Source: Marisa cornuarietis
Lineage: Eukaryota; Mollusca; Gastropoda; Architaenioglossa; Ampullariidae
Assembly: GCA_004794655.1 (NCBI GenBank)
Contig: SMMW01000013.1
Coordinates: 1,085,501 to 1,149,500, forward strand
Direction: 5' to 3'
DNA length: 64,000 nucleotides
Shown here: positions 24,421 to 37,251 of the stretch, piece by piece
Layout: each line of letters opens with the position of its first letter
Numbering within the stretch: position 1 is the stretch's first letter
The notes under the pieces: model-generated
Database searches by the model: none
What the model was told of the DNA's origin: nothing
What the model saw: only the letters and a program-made list of their open reading frames with translations
Made by a program: the position numbers and the translations under genes

Positions 24421-27224
24421 AGTGGCCGAATGAATGACTGGCAGGACACTGTGTATAGACACTGAAAGTTCCTGCTCTGCAAAAGACCTGCTCAAGGTTC
24501 ATCTGTTGAACTATTCGTACACTGCTCTTTCTTTTGGTGCAGCATCGCTAGCTGGTCGATGTCCAGCTCGAGCTTGTAAAGGACCAGAAGTAAACAATTA
24601 AATCTTTTCGTCTCTTCTTAAAAGGGCTTAGCTATGTGGACAAGTCAGAACAAGCCAGTGTTTAGCAAAAGAATAAAAAGCATGCTGCAAGCTAGCTGAT
24701 TACCACAACACATTCAACCAGTTCTTCGTGACATTAAAATATGTCAGCCAGATGTCACAAAATCACGGGGAGGTTTCTGAAGAAATCAATCAAATACTGC
24801 ATGACTGTCGGTTAACAGAATGTTTGTCGACGGTTTCGTGGGTACAGAGATTGAAATTTTAATCTGGACACATTTTTTAATAGTACGTTTAGTGCTTACA
24901 CTATATTTAGCTGACAATCTATTTTCAGGATTTCAAAGGTTTGTCTTCAAATGTATAATCTTCTGCATAAATAAATGACATGGAAAGTGATGACTTCAGT
25001 AAATACAGAGACAGAAGATGGCTAGATAGTAACACTGTCAACCTTAATAAGTAAGCTCGATAAAAAGCTATAAGAATTGATCGGTAAATTCAATCTCTTT
25101 ACGTTAACTGTAACAGATTTATCTTCATGAGGTTGAAAGGGTTTTCCTCACATAAGAGAGGTACGCAAGCTCGCTGTGTACGTCCATGACCCGTTATTAG
25201 ATAGCTTAAAACAAAAGATAATTTACTTCCCGTTATGACGCCATCAAGCTAAGTGCCTGCCAGAGAAAAGAGAAGAAAAAGGAAGAGAGAGAGAGAAAGA
25301 GATAGAGAGAGAACAGGTAGGCTGGGATGGAGGACGACAACGACAGTGACGTCAATGGTGATGTCAAAGAAGCCAACGGACTCAGCAACACCCCCGTCCA
25401 CCCCACTCCATTACAGAGTTCTCCACCCACACTATTACAATCTTTCTTCGGACGGAGCTCTTAAACGCATTGACACATTGAGACAAAGCCGGCAGACGTT
25501 TCAGCAAGGAGGGGAGAGAGAGGGAGAGAAGGGAGCAGAAAAAAATCCCTAGCCGCCCAGCTCCAGACACTTTAAAATGGATTTATCTGGAAGTAATGCC
25601 GGTGATTTCATCTGACCTATAAAAGCAACTGTACGTCAATACATTAACGAACCCTTGAAGTTCGAAATGTCCCACTTTGGATAAATTCACCATTGGCGCT
25701 AAATCCTCCGTGGCAATGAAATTGCATAGTTAATGTAATCCTGGACTGTAGTTCTTGGTCGGAATTTCCTGCGGTTTGGTGGTCACGCAATAAAAAAAGA
25801 AGGTAGAAAAGCCTCCAGCTTAAGCTGCTCTTCGCCAACACATTGGAGGAGACTGGCTGTGGCCACGTTGCAAATTCATTTTGTCTGCCGCATGGGGCCC
25901 GGAGCAGACGAAGAAACCAGGCTCTCCTTGTGCTGTCACAGCTTGGTGTTTGTCCTCCCCTGATTGTCAACGTCGGGGAAGGACAGACCGGAACTAGATG
26001 CGATGCCCTGCCCTCGCCAACCCTCGCCTCTCACCTTCTTCTCTCTCTCTCTCTGCATGCCTTTCTTTCTCTTTATATATATATATACTTAACAATTCGC
26101 GTTACATTTTAAAAAAGTGGGAGAGGTTGTGCGAAACAGAAAAGTTTACCATGCATGTACAGACTTATGTGTGCGGTCATGTGGTGAAATGAAGTGGATG
26201 ATGTTGGGAGAATTCGACGAGAGTCACCTGGTCTGGCCAGAAACTAATTCTTCCCCTCACGTGACAAAGGCTCAAAAACACATCAAATGTCATGGACTGT
26301 CCATCAGGTCTTCGACATGCAATGTTCACAGACGCTCAAAGCCAGTCGTGTCTGAACCAGCATGCTTCTAATATTTAGTGATTATCATCACAACCTTTCC
26401 TAACATTTTCCTTAGACATGTCATCATATTTGACTGTACAATTAGGAACCACTACATTCAAAATGTTCGCATTTGTTTTAACAAAGCGGTAACCTCTTCC
26501 ACCTGTTAAATTCAGGACTATTTCATATTTCTTCTTGCTGGCTTTGCTTCACTATTTTCGAAATAACATTACATCGGTCAAATTCAGACGAGTATCAGAG
26601 TTATTTTTGGCAATTTCGTATTATTTTATTTTTTAACATACCTCCTATTCAAAAAAATTCCCACAATGTCTATTTTTAATGCACACCAAGCTGCACGGCC
26701 GCCGGGGCTTAGACCCTAAGTGTTTGGATGTTACATTCCTTTCGTCTTATGTTCAGACCGTGCGCTCTAAATATTCGCTTTTTAGTCAGTATAATGAATG
26801 TGTCTTGGCTCGCTAGGTTATTTCTCTAAACACGACAGACCACAAGCGTAGCTTGCAGAATATTTTGCCATGACAGATTCAGTCTTCTCTCTGCTTATCT
26901 CGCTTTCTCGTCTTTTCTCGTTTGTCATCGCGCTCCTAAGCAAGACCAAAAATAATAATAAAAACCCCGAAGAGGCGCGACCATCGCTGACATTTCATGT
27001 CCAGAAGACATTTCGCCTGGCAGACCTTTCCTCTTGGTCTCTTCCATCTCCTGCTCCTCAAACGGTCCCCATTTTACCCTTCTGCCAGTTTCACGAGCAC
27101 CGAGCGAACTTACATCGCACAGGTGATCGATCAGTTAGACATTCGATCTGAGGCTGGCGTGATCGCTTCAAAGCTAATACGGTTCTCTCCGCGCACGGCA
27201 GCTGGACACCAGTCCACCTCCGCC
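24421..27224. other. No gene recognised
   Basis: Contains a GA-rich tract (25262-25315), a canonical-looking TATAAAAG at 25619-25626 with no useful reading frame after it, a CT run at 26038-26055 with a (TA) run near 26077-26088, and AT-rich DNA at 26.4-26.7 kb. The GC content rises toward 27 kb, leading into the exon candidate. Confidence 0.45.
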
Positions 27225-27303
27225 ATGGCTGCCAATAGGTTCTTCACAAGCAGGCGGTTCTGCTCCACGTGTCTGGATGGAATCGCGTGTTGCAGAATCG
27301 TGG
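27225..27303 (+). CDS. Candidate first coding exon (mitochondrial-presequence-like N terminus)
   Basis: An ATG in strong start context (CCGCCATGG) opens 26 codons that end at a good 5' splice site (TGG|GTGAGT, GT at 27304). The first 17 residues contain R, S, T, F and no acidic residue (MAANRFFTSRRF...), which is the composition of a mitochondrial targeting peptide. The frame is also open for about 75 codons upstream of the ATG, so the start is a choice based on context. No downstream exon was recognised and the protein family is unknown. It could be chance in a locally GC-rich segment. Confidence 0.25.
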
Positions 27304-30300
27304 GTGAGTGTCAGAGAACAAGCATGCGCGTGTTTGTGTGTATGTGCGTGAGGATAGTAGCAGAGTGGTGCGTGCGTACGTGGGCGAAATCCTTTGCACC
27401 TTTTGGCGCAGTTATTTTTAGAAATCGTCTCACGCTGAGTCCAACCTGCACAATGGGGTGGTTGGGAAGTGGGTACCAGACCCTGAAATATCTTAAAGCC
27501 CCCACCCCTCCTCACACGGAACTGCACACGTGGCCTGCAGAATTCTGTTAGCCCCGCACCATGCACACACCACATTCCTCTGCAGTTCTACCCGCTTGAC
27601 ACGAGGAGGTCTGCGAGAATCGATTCGAGACGGCGTCTGCTAGTTTACCCACTTTCATAGTTATAACCCACCCACCCACCCCAATCCTACAGGTCTGTCT
27701 GTCCACTCTTGCTGCTTTGTTTGGGGCCAGTGCAAGGGTCGCCGCTGATTAACGCTTATTCTAAACTGAGGAGCTAGAGTCGGTCGGAGGAAGGGGTGCA
27801 ACGAACCATAAAGGCTTCATCGCCGCATCGTGTCCTGCAGCTGTCCGGGTGCAGGTGGTTTTCTTCAAGTGTCTGATCACTTGCAAGCTCCGTACGCCAA
27901 GGGTTCTTGCATAAAGACCTTTAAGCCACCGCACATTGACCTGGAAGCCACCACACATTTTACCTGACCTTATCCCCGGAAAGGAATACAATCTGGCTAA
28001 ACAAATACAAGAATAATATGACGAGAGAAGAAAATCTGGCTAAGTACAGGAGACTAGTATATCTTATATCAGTTATACACGAAGAGATAGGTGTTTTTAA
28101 TGACTTTGCTGCATTAGGGATCTAAACGTCAAACGAGAACGGGGATAATTATGACGTGAACGACGATGAGAAGGAAGAAGGAAGAACAAGGGGAGATTAT
28201 TCATCGCTTCAAGCGCAAAGCTATAAAATTCACGCAGCACGGGGTAAGTTAGGCTCTACAGCCAACAAAATTAGTTGAGAAGAGAAATTTTATCGTAGCA
28301 TCGGGAGAAGAAAAGTACCTACCAGGATTTGTCGAGGAGCAGTTTTAATTCCCTTCTACGCGAGTCACCCTCACAGAACATAGTTTCCCATATTTCCCAC
28401 AACTTCCCCCGCCACCCGCTTACACTCGCAATGGACGTGAACCTAATAATGAACGCAAAAGCTTCAGTTTTATATGCCTGTTTGTCTGCGTGCAATGCAT
28501 AACATTTATTTTTTGTTGCAGCGGGTTATAACATGTTTACCTACGCTCCGTGTCAAAGTTTTTCGAAATGTCTGCCAATCTTCCGAGAGAAGATCTGGTC
28601 ATGACCGTATTAAATGTAAGCCCTTTTAATTGACGATGGCTAAGTCCACAGAGTGTTAAAAGCCGCCACATGTACCAAAACTTTGCCGCCAATAATTTAA
28701 TGAAGTAAACACCAAAGAGCAACAGATTCCACTCCAGCACACCAGCGACAAGTTCTGAATCCGTGTGAAAGGTGTGTGGCTTTTTATTCTTTTCTACCTT
28801 GTTCCCGCACTCTCGCCCACACCTCGAAATGAAAGCTCCCTTACCTTGCCGTGTGTGTCCGCTTCCACGGTTGAGAGACTCGGGACCATAAAACACCCAG
28901 CATCAACTCCACGGTGCTGTACAGTTTGCTGTCACAGTTTACAACGCCCACCCCACTTCTTTTCTTTGCTTCACACGGATTAAAACCATCCGTCTCTTAA
29001 AACCACCCGTCTCGTCCACAAAAGCACACCTCCAGACAATGGAACTCTAATTTCTCCATAGCAAACATCGTCGCCTGTCATCGAGCACAGTGCACTGGCA
29101 TGAAGCCTATGGTCTTATGGTGAGTGGTTTGTTTTCAACACACACATGCGCACACACGCACGCACACTGCAGAAGCACACACGTTAAGTGCTTAGCTGAA
29201 AGACAAAATGCATGTCACAAAGTAATAAAGAGACAGTATTAGGTTGGTATTTTAACATCCTGAAATATAATACGCACATGTTTGATTTAAGGGAAAAAAG
29301 TCCCACTCGTACTGATGAAGCGCTCAGTTTACAAGGACGGGCAACAGATGTGCTACCACATGAGGCCGAGAATGAAAAGCTAACACCTCCCCTCTGATCT
29401 CTTATCACTTGATTCTGTTTATTAATGGACTTATTCCGTTAAAGTGCACCACGGTAACATTTGGCTGTTTGTTTGCTGATGGGGAATTATGAGAGGGAGC
29501 AATACTGGGAGGGGGGTAGCCTGGTCTCGGATGTCTGTTGGTGGCGGTAACCTCTCTCCCCAAGTCTCGGGGTGCAGATCCTGTACATCTGTGGCAGCAA
29601 TCACGTGGGCAGGTGGTGTATCGTGTGGGGAGCTCTTTCGACTTTCTGAATTTCTCATTCATCCTGAGTTTCTCGAAACACACATAAATGAAGCGTCTAA
29701 AGAAACTCGAAATGTTGTTTTAAATAAGCGGTTTCAGCAGAAGGATTGAACAGGATAGGACTATTAAAGACCTTTTGACGGCAGAGAGAAGGAAGCAAAT
29801 AAGAAAAAGAGAGAAGCAAAGAAGAGAAAGAGAGAGACAACAAAAGGTGGAAACAAAGACTCATAGGTTCTTTGGGCAATGGTCTGACAAAAGAAGACGC
29901 TCGTTTCGAGATGAAGATTTTTGTGGTCTAAACGAGCATCTCGGCATTCTAGTAACTGCAGTTCTCTTGCCTGACTCAAGAGGGCGCAGAAACTAAAACT
30001 TGTTTGCAAGATTTCTACAAAACTTTGGCCACAGACATTTTTTAATCGGAGATCGGAAACAGAAATGCCTGTTGCGTTCGGACTGGTTATGATGCAACTC
30101 TGAACACAGAGCAACTAGAGCTGTGGTAATTAGACACGGTCCAGTTTTCCATAACAGCTTACTGCGTGGGAGGTTAAATACAAAATAGAAGCCAAATACT
30201 TACCACGAAAAAGAGGCAAATAATAGGGCAAAGTGAAAATCAGCAACACAATCAACAACAAAAAAAGACACTGGAATAAAATCAATTTAAAAAGACATCA

Positions 30301-31407
30301 ATTATTATTTATCCTTGAATTCAAGGGACATAGCCGAAAGGCATTTGGAATTCTGGTCTTAGATGCAAAGCAGATGCTCGCAAAACAAATGTAGCTGACA
30401 GAAATGCAGAGACAAAAGCATTGATTTCTTTAACCATTAAACAATTCAAGGAAGTTATCATTTCCCTCTCTCTCTGTGTCCACCCCCACAAAGAGAATAT
30501 ACCTGACGACCCTATTTTTAGGTTCAAATTATATGAAAACGTACATTTGACAATAGATTGTTGTTAAACATGCTGTTTTGTATTGTAAACATGCTTGTGT
30601 CTCCCCCATGTCATAATGACCATGAGTCATTGGCATTAAAGATGTGATGTCATGTGTCCACCCCGCGCCATATTTTAAGCTGAATGTGATGCCGCCATAA
30701 ACGTTATCCTCTTACTTTGTCTTATTTCTGCACCGCGCAGATGATCGAATTTTGTGATTTAAAAATCTTCGAGCTGATTGGTTAGCTAGTTAATGATTAG
30801 CCTTAAAAAAATGTCTCGTCAAGGACAGCCCCATAATTGGATCCAGGGGAAATAACAGGTAGGAATAAAAACCAAAGATTAAAAAAAATCCCCAGCAACA
30901 GCAACGACTTTACATATATATTGAGCTGCATCTGTCGCCGGCTTAATCCGATCTGAAGATTTCAAGCCTAGTCCTTTATTATTAACATGTCACGGAATGT
31001 CAGCATTTAACTATAATTAAAATGCTGGGTAGTAGCTTTTTTTGGAAGGTCGCAGATGTGTCTTTAGAACCAACTGGCAACCATAAATATCAACATCAGC
31101 TGAGAGAGGAAAGAGAGAAAACAAGAGGAAGCTCAAGAGTGAAATGGGCTTGATGAATCAGAATAGAAAAAATATCACATCATCGAGTCCACAAAAGAAA
31201 GAAACAGAAAGAAAGTGAGAGAGAATGAAGTAAACAGCAAAGGATAAAGAAAGGAAAGAATTTTCACAAAGTCAAAAGACGAATTAAAAAAAAACCTGGG
31301 CGAAAGATAAGAAAAGAAAGAAATACAAAAAATGACTAGGGAAGGTGATATAAGACATATCTCTGGTTGTAAAAATCCTAAGCTGAATCGCCAGCCGCCT
31401 CTTTCAT

Positions 31408-31410
<3 letters not shown>
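27304..31410. other. No gene recognised
   Basis: Mixed composition. Features are CA-rich short tracts at 29140-29170, a GA-rich run at 29780-29850, A-rich DNA at 30.2-30.3 kb, and GA-rich DNA at 31.1-31.3 kb. Minus-strand frames near 28540-28900 and 29405-29683 are open for about 90-120 codons without family resemblance. A donor-like site (TAG|GTAAAC, minus, near 28540) was too isolated to support an exon. Confidence 0.45.

Positions 31411-31452
<42 letters not shown>
31411..31452. repeat. (CA)n microsatellite
   Basis: About 21 AC units. Confidence 0.97.
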
Positions 31453-31453
<1 letters not shown>

Positions 31454-31990
31454 GATAGGACAGAATTTAATAACTGTGACAAACAATCTATCACTTCCCA
31501 ATTACCAGCCATGCCCCTGCTGAGCAAGGATGACTGGCAATAGACAGCACTGATCCAATCTTCATCTCCGGCTCAGAATACGAATGTGAGATGGCGCCCA
31601 CAACCAACACAGTTCTCCCCACCCCTCTAACCTGCTTTTATGACATGGACATCGGAAAACCCGCAGGGTGGGCTGGGGTGGTGGTGGGCAGGTGAAAAGA
31701 GGTGTGGAGTGACACGTAGACTCAAACGCCAAATCATCTTTTAAAAAAGTTTTAGGTTTGCTTATTTATTTGTTTGTTTGTCGGTTTCTCCTGGTCATTC
31801 TGGGCGGAGCTCAAGCATAGTCACAGCGATCAAGACCCGTCTCGGATCACATGTAAGCTTCACATGTAGACTGTCTGTCCACTGGGGATGGACGTCTCGG
31901 GAGTTCTATGGGTGCTCGGCTGGTTTCATCTCCTTTCATCGGCAAACATTTTTTTACCACCACGAATAAGACCAAATTAATCTGATAAAG
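31453..31990. other. No gene recognised
   Basis: Short frames only. A TTTA/TTTG-rich run lies near 31760-31785. Confidence 0.5.
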
Positions 31991-31993
31991 CTC

Positions 31994-32043
<50 letters not shown>

Positions 32044-32153
32044 TTATGTGTATCTGTGTATATATGTGTATCTGTGTGTTTGTGTGTCTGTATATATGTA
32101 TGTTTCTATGCATATATATATATATATGCGTTTGTATGTGTGTGAAGATAAGT
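31991..32153. repeat. (TG)n tract decaying into TG/TA cryptic repeat
   Basis: About 25 pure TG units (31993-32042), then about 110 bases of TGTGTATATATG-type mixture with a (TA) run near 32114-32126. A (GTTT)n run follows at 32181-32202. Confidence 0.93.
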
Positions 32154-32828
32154 AGACACATTTGAGGTCATAGCTGAATGTTTTGTTTGTTTGTTTGTTT
32201 GTTTATCTGTTTTTCGGACGCTGCGCTTATTTTGGAGTGACAGATCGTGGTTCACTTGGCCATTCAGGCATGCGCCCCGGTGCTGACTGCGGTTTATTGG
32301 CAGTTTCAGATATTTGAACTAGAAATATCTGGTGTGGGAATCAGCGGCGTCCGGTTGTGTCGACAACGTGTTAGTCAGTCTCCTTGATTGTGCCGGTGGA
32401 AGAAAGAAAAAAAACCATGGGTGATGCATCATGAAATGACAGAATGTAATCCACTTGGGCGCAGTGGGACTGCAGCACCAGCAGCCGGGTCCACAATAAA
32501 AATAGAGAGCCTCATGCCTTTGCTATAGGAGCTCATCAGCGTCTACACAGCTTCCATCTGCCACTTTTTCCCCAGACCCTTTTTTGTCTGCCCCTGCACC
32601 TCACATCCTCCCACTATTCTGCTATTACCACCCCTCCTTTCCTCTTTTGGTTCCCAGAGTTCCCACCGTCTCAGCAGTGGTCAGGATGCAGCGTGAGTTG
32701 TGTTCAGTGCGACATCAGTTCTGACTTGTCTGCTGCCATTAGCGCCTCCTGCTCGAGAGCTGCAACTATTATGGCGAAGACCATGGAACTGAGGAGACAG
32801 CGATCTCACACGTCATCCTTTGGCGGAG
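32154..32828. other. No gene recognised
   Basis: Unremarkable sequence with a C/T-rich patch at 32560-32670. No exon signals worth reporting. Confidence 0.5.
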
Positions 32829-32994
32829 ACACCACATAGGATACCCGCTACACCAGAACCACATAGGATACCCGCTACACGAGAACCACATTGGATACCC
32901 GCTACACGAGAACCACATTGTATACCCGCTACACGAGAACTACATAAGATACCCGCTACACGAGAAGTACATTGGATACCCTCTACACGAGAAC
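32829..32994. repeat. 27-bp minisatellite, about six units
   Basis: The unit contains GGATACCCGCTACACGAGAA followed by a short variable CCACATT/TACATAA segment, repeated with an exact 27-base period. Because 27 is a multiple of three, the minus strand reads as a nine-residue repeat (SRVAGIQCG and variants) for over 50 codons. That coding look is a by-product of the period, and no gene is supported. Confidence 0.95.
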
Positions 32995-35050
32995 TGAATA
33001 CACACCCGCGAACTCTGCTATAGAACTGTATACATGACAGCGAACTGTACTCCAAAGCTGGACACAGGGTAGACCGAAACAGAGAGCTCTTCTACAAATC
33101 CGGAAAGAGGACAGTAAAAAAAAATATTTAACTACAGAAACGTATAAAGGTCAGTGAACTCTTCTACGCAAATCAAAATTGAACATTAAACTACACTACA
33201 GACCCGTAACAGTACACATTTAATTGGACTGGTATCAAAACAATGACAAAATTTACAAGTCACGCGGTTACAAAATTATAAACAAAATTAAGGGACTGGG
33301 AACAACAATGAATAGACATCAGAAGAGGTAAAGAAGACCGATCACAGTTACCGAGTTGGAAACAGTAAATGTCGCTACTTTATGAGACTGAACATAAAAT
33401 TGCACCTAAGCTAGTCGAGGACTACACAACAAAACCTACTGCACTTACTCTCGAAAAGCAGAAACCATGCATGGATATTTTCCCCCTAAGAAAGAAGTGA
33501 AATATTGCATACCGAACTTGAACAGGAAAGGTAAAGATAAAAGGGCAGTGAACAGTGTTCATCGTGTCTAGGACATTGCATGTGTAAGACAGAATCCCCA
33601 TCTTGTCCTCCCCTGATAAAATCAGACAGGATCAACCATTGACCTGCTTCCAAGTCGAGCAGCGAGCCACGGCTCACACCCCCCCCCCATCTGGACCAGA
33701 AACCGCTTGCAAGGAGATCTGCTGCTGACATTAAGTTTTAGTGGAAAAGACATAACTCACAGGAAAGATCCCAGTTATCTCTGCCTGTCAAATGTTGACA
33801 TCAACCATCACCCCGCTATCTGGCAAAAGTCTCACGAGTGGGGTGCGGTGAACATATAATAAGATGCGCTTTCTCGCACAAATTTTAAGTTCCGGTCCGT
33901 TATAGCGAAGTAATCCGGTCTACGATTGATGCATGTGAGAAAGGTTAAAGCAGGTTGTTTTTTTTTGGGGGGGGGGAGATGAGGCTGGAAGGGTAGGAAT
34001 GCGTTGTGAGAAGATTAAGAAAGTCAAGGCAGCTTTCAAAAAAAAAAGCGAAAAAGGAGACTGCTGTCGAGAAGATAGTAGCAGCTGCTCCGCTGAAATT
34101 CTGTTCACGAGTGTCTTTGCCCTCACTAGCATGTGTCACGTGTTCACAAAGTATAAGTGCCCTCCTTAGGGTCAGATTACTCGCCGCAAATACTTGAACT
34201 GAAGGCAGGTATAACTACGTGATCGTCCGATGTCTTACGTCGTTGTTATCGACACGCGATGACGTGAGGCGTAACACGTGATAACACATGATAAGCACCC
34301 ACACCCAGAGCGTATCGCCATGAGGCGCACGCATGCGCAGTCTTGTAAGAGGACCCCACAAACGCATTCACACGACCATCACCAATGTGAATGCACACAG
34401 AGCCAACGACATACCAATCTCAGCCACAACCACACGACTAATAAATAAAAGTGACACACAACCATAATACAGTTATAATAATAATACTACAGTCAAAGTA
34501 ATTATAATACACTAATGATAATGATAATACACTAAATATGATAATAAACACCAATATTAATGACAATTTAGTAATAATAGTAATGATAGTACTGTGTGAG
34601 GCTAAACCTCGAGGTATCTACAGGAAATCGTGAAGACGCATAATGTTGGTTAGTAGCATAATTTTGTTATAGTAATAATATGTGGACTTGTACGACCAAG
34701 ATATGTGGCACTTTATGCACTGACCAGTAATGATTAATGAACATTAGGTAACAAACAGTGGACGGTGAGATACGTATAGGCACACTGAACAACTTGAAGT
34801 ATAAGAGTAGAACAGAAAGCAATGGATATGAAGGGATATAGAGACTGTAAACAGAGAGAAGATGGAGTAGTTACATAATGGTGCACATGGCAGACAAGAC
34901 TGCAAAAGAAGTCAAGGATAGTAATTCAGGGACAGTAGTTAATAAACAGATTAGTTTTCAGCTAATGCTTGGATGTAGCCTTCGAGTTAGAATATATATT
35001 TATATCTCTTCTATAGTACGATCTTTAAATAAATATATCTATATATTTAT
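32995..35050. other. No gene recognised
   Basis: A-rich and AT-rich for most of its length. Other features are a G-run near 33966, an NRF1-like GCGCACGCATGCGCAG at 34325-34340, and ATA/ATAAT cryptic repeats across 34430-34690. A minus-strand ATG frame of about 80 codons (33486-33731) has no recognised family. Confidence 0.45.
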
Positions 35051-35134
35051 ATATATATATTACTACAATAAGATCGTAGTGTGTTTGTGTAAATACACAA
35101 ACACACTACGATCTTATTGTAGTAATATATATAT
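35051..35134. repeat. Near-perfect 84-bp palindrome (41-bp arms, 2-base centre)
   Basis: The left arm (35051-35091) and right arm (35094-35134) are exact reverse complements around a two-base AA centre. Each arm has an outer (TA)n and an inner non-repetitive segment (TACTACAATAAGATCGTAGT...). On one strand it would form a long hairpin. Possibilities are a miniature palindromic transposon, a recent fold-back duplication or an assembly artefact. No flanking target duplication is evident because the edges are (TA)n. Confidence 0.93.
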
Positions 35135-35339
35135 ATATTTGTGGGAGAGAGTAGTATAGTGGAAGTAGGTTTTTTCCAGTGGGCGGGGTACTTTACAAAC
35201 ATGGGGAGGGAGAGGGAGAGGGCTGTCAGGCTCGTCTTTGTGTGGAGATTACTGCTCCGATGACGTAATCCCCAGCAATGGTCGGTCGGCAGGCTTTTGC
35301 GGATCGATTCTTCATAGTCTGCAGCTCAACAAGTGACAA

Positions 35340-35504
35340 ACATATCAGGGATGGATAGCTGGGGGGTGGGAGGGAAGGGTGCAGTTGCCGTCAACGTCAC
35401 CTGGCGGTTGGAGGTAATCGACGGGTGGCGTGTTTCGAACACCAGCGGGTGCGGAAGCAAACGATGACCTCAACAAGGGCAGTGACTCTACCTAAGCGGT
35501 ACAT
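35340..35504 (-). mobile_element. Possible tRNA-derived SINE, different family
   Basis: On the minus strand a box-A-like GCTTAGGTAGAGTC (35484-35497) and a box-B-like GGTGTTCGAAAC (35432-35443) lie at tRNA-like spacing, with a CG-rich body following. It lacks the family-1 blocks (GGGAATGGGTACC and others). The identity is uncertain and the 3' limit was not determined. Confidence 0.35.
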
Positions 35505-36793
35505 CCCTCCCCACCCGGGTCCGTACAGACAGGCATGTGGGACAGAACCAGCAGGCAGACCGATTCATAGTTATTGATAGTAGACTTGGCAGCGAAACAT
35601 GATCGTGAGAGATCGAGAGAGAGATATCGTATTGATATCTTTTACCTCGGTAACCTCGGAGACTATTTCAGGACTGGTTGTCCCCAGTGGCACTAGCAAC
35701 TGCTGAATCTTTGCTCCCTAGAGTTGTGTTCTCGCTTCCCATGACTGGACACAACACTGACAGAATGTGTAACTGGATGCTGCCTTTGCGCTATCATTCT
35801 GCTGGATCTGTTGGATCGCTCTACTCTTCTCTAGTCCCCCTTCTCCATCACAAATTCGGCAGAGCACTAACATCATACGCTCCTAACAAAATTCAACAAA
35901 ACAACTAAACTTCTAAACAACATTCTGAAATGCACTAACAACTGACGCTCAGGATGAAAATCTGGCAAAGAGCTAATAACTAATTAATCTTCCACCCCTT
36001 ACCAATCCTGCAATATACTAACAACTTAGGCTCCCAGTAATTCCGAACTTACGTTCACAGCCTCTTTTTGACATTCACAGGACTAATACTCACCGAATAC
36101 TGAAATATCAGGGATTAGACTTTAGCTTATTTTCTAGAAATTCAAGGAGGAAAAAATATGAGGCTGGGCATGACATCCGGTAACCGTTTCTCTTCATCTG
36201 CCATTGTTTTTGCTTCTCTTGTTGTCTCTTCATCTTAGCTTTATTCCTTTACCGCAATATCAACTAGTTAAAAAAAAGATAAGAGTGTTTATAATACTAT
36301 TCTAAAAGTCAATGTCAACAAGTGAGATCAACATTTGGCGGCCATCGCCTGTAGTGCAAGGATGTGCGATGTAACAAACACTTAGAAGGTTCAGCTGATA
36401 TAAAAATGCAGATGTAACTTGTACATGTCCTAAATGGCACAACGCAATATAGACAAACAAAAATACTAAATTTTAAAAAGAGATAAAAATTAAAACCAAC
36501 AATGAGCAGAGCAACACAAACTGACGCGAACTCCTTTACTTGCTTACAATGAGGCCTAAACTGGGTTAAAAAATGAGCAGCAGAGTGGTCATAAGGCTTA
36601 CGGAATCGGAATCTTATGCCTTGTGTTTCAGAGAAAGTAAAAGAGAAAAGACATTTATCATAGGAAGCCTTAGAGCAGGAAAAGCGTAAAGCAGCGGCAG
36701 GGAGTAGATGAGAAGACATCTGCAATGAGCGATTGTCGTTAGCGAGCAACCACACGAAACGCCAGACAGCCAGCCAACCAGCTAGACACCCTT
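35505..36793. other. No gene recognised
   Basis: Includes a 76-codon plus frame (35678-35908) and a 146-codon minus frame (36315-36755) with a hydrophobic stretch. Both lack a proper ATG context or any known domain. Much of the region is AT-rich. Confidence 0.45.
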
Positions 36794-37020
36794 GCTAACA
36801 GCAGGGACCACTCAGGCTTGGATGAGAGCCAGATAACTAGCTTCGTGAAGTAACCTAACAACAGGCAACAGGTCTGGATCAGAGTCAGCTAACTATCTTC
36901 ATCAGGTGGCCTAACAACGGGCAACAGGCAGACTTGGATTAGCGCCAACATGCGTCGGCAAATAAGCTAACAACGGGCGACAGACAGGCTTAGATCAGTC
37001 AGACTAATCAGCTAGGACAT
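36794..37020. repeat. Degenerate tandem repeat, about 55-62 bp, four units
   Basis: Each unit contains CTAACAACGGGCAACAGGCAG-like sequence, then TTGGATCAGAGCCAGCTAACTA-like sequence and a CTTC-TCA segment. Copies begin near 36794, 36857, 36911 and 36967 with increasing divergence. Confidence 0.8.
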
Positions 37021-37251
37021 CACCCCTGGCCAGCCAGCAGGTTAGTGATAATTCCTGTGCTGAGAGGGGTGGGGGGGCAGCGCGAGGCAGTTTTCGAGAG
37101 TGGTTTTCTGGGTAACAACACCTCGAAGGACACCAAGCGACAGTGTGGACCGCATGTATACAGCTGCGTCTCTTGGCACTTCCGTGTATCTGTAGTTCGT
37201 TGGCAGGGTACCCATCGGGGGCCGGGAGAAAAAAATTAGGGGTGAGAACAG

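Noticed and set aside
25619..25626. TATAAAAG as a promoter
   Set aside because: No useful reading frame, splice donor or CpG signal follows within a normal distance.
34325..34340. NRF1-like GCGCACGCATGCGCAG
   Set aside because: A single motif in a region without any exon candidate, not enough for a promoter call.
36315..36755. 146-codon minus-strand frame with a hydrophobic stretch
   Set aside because: GTG start, AT-rich DNA and no homology that I recognise. A transmembrane-like run is easy to get from T-rich sequence.
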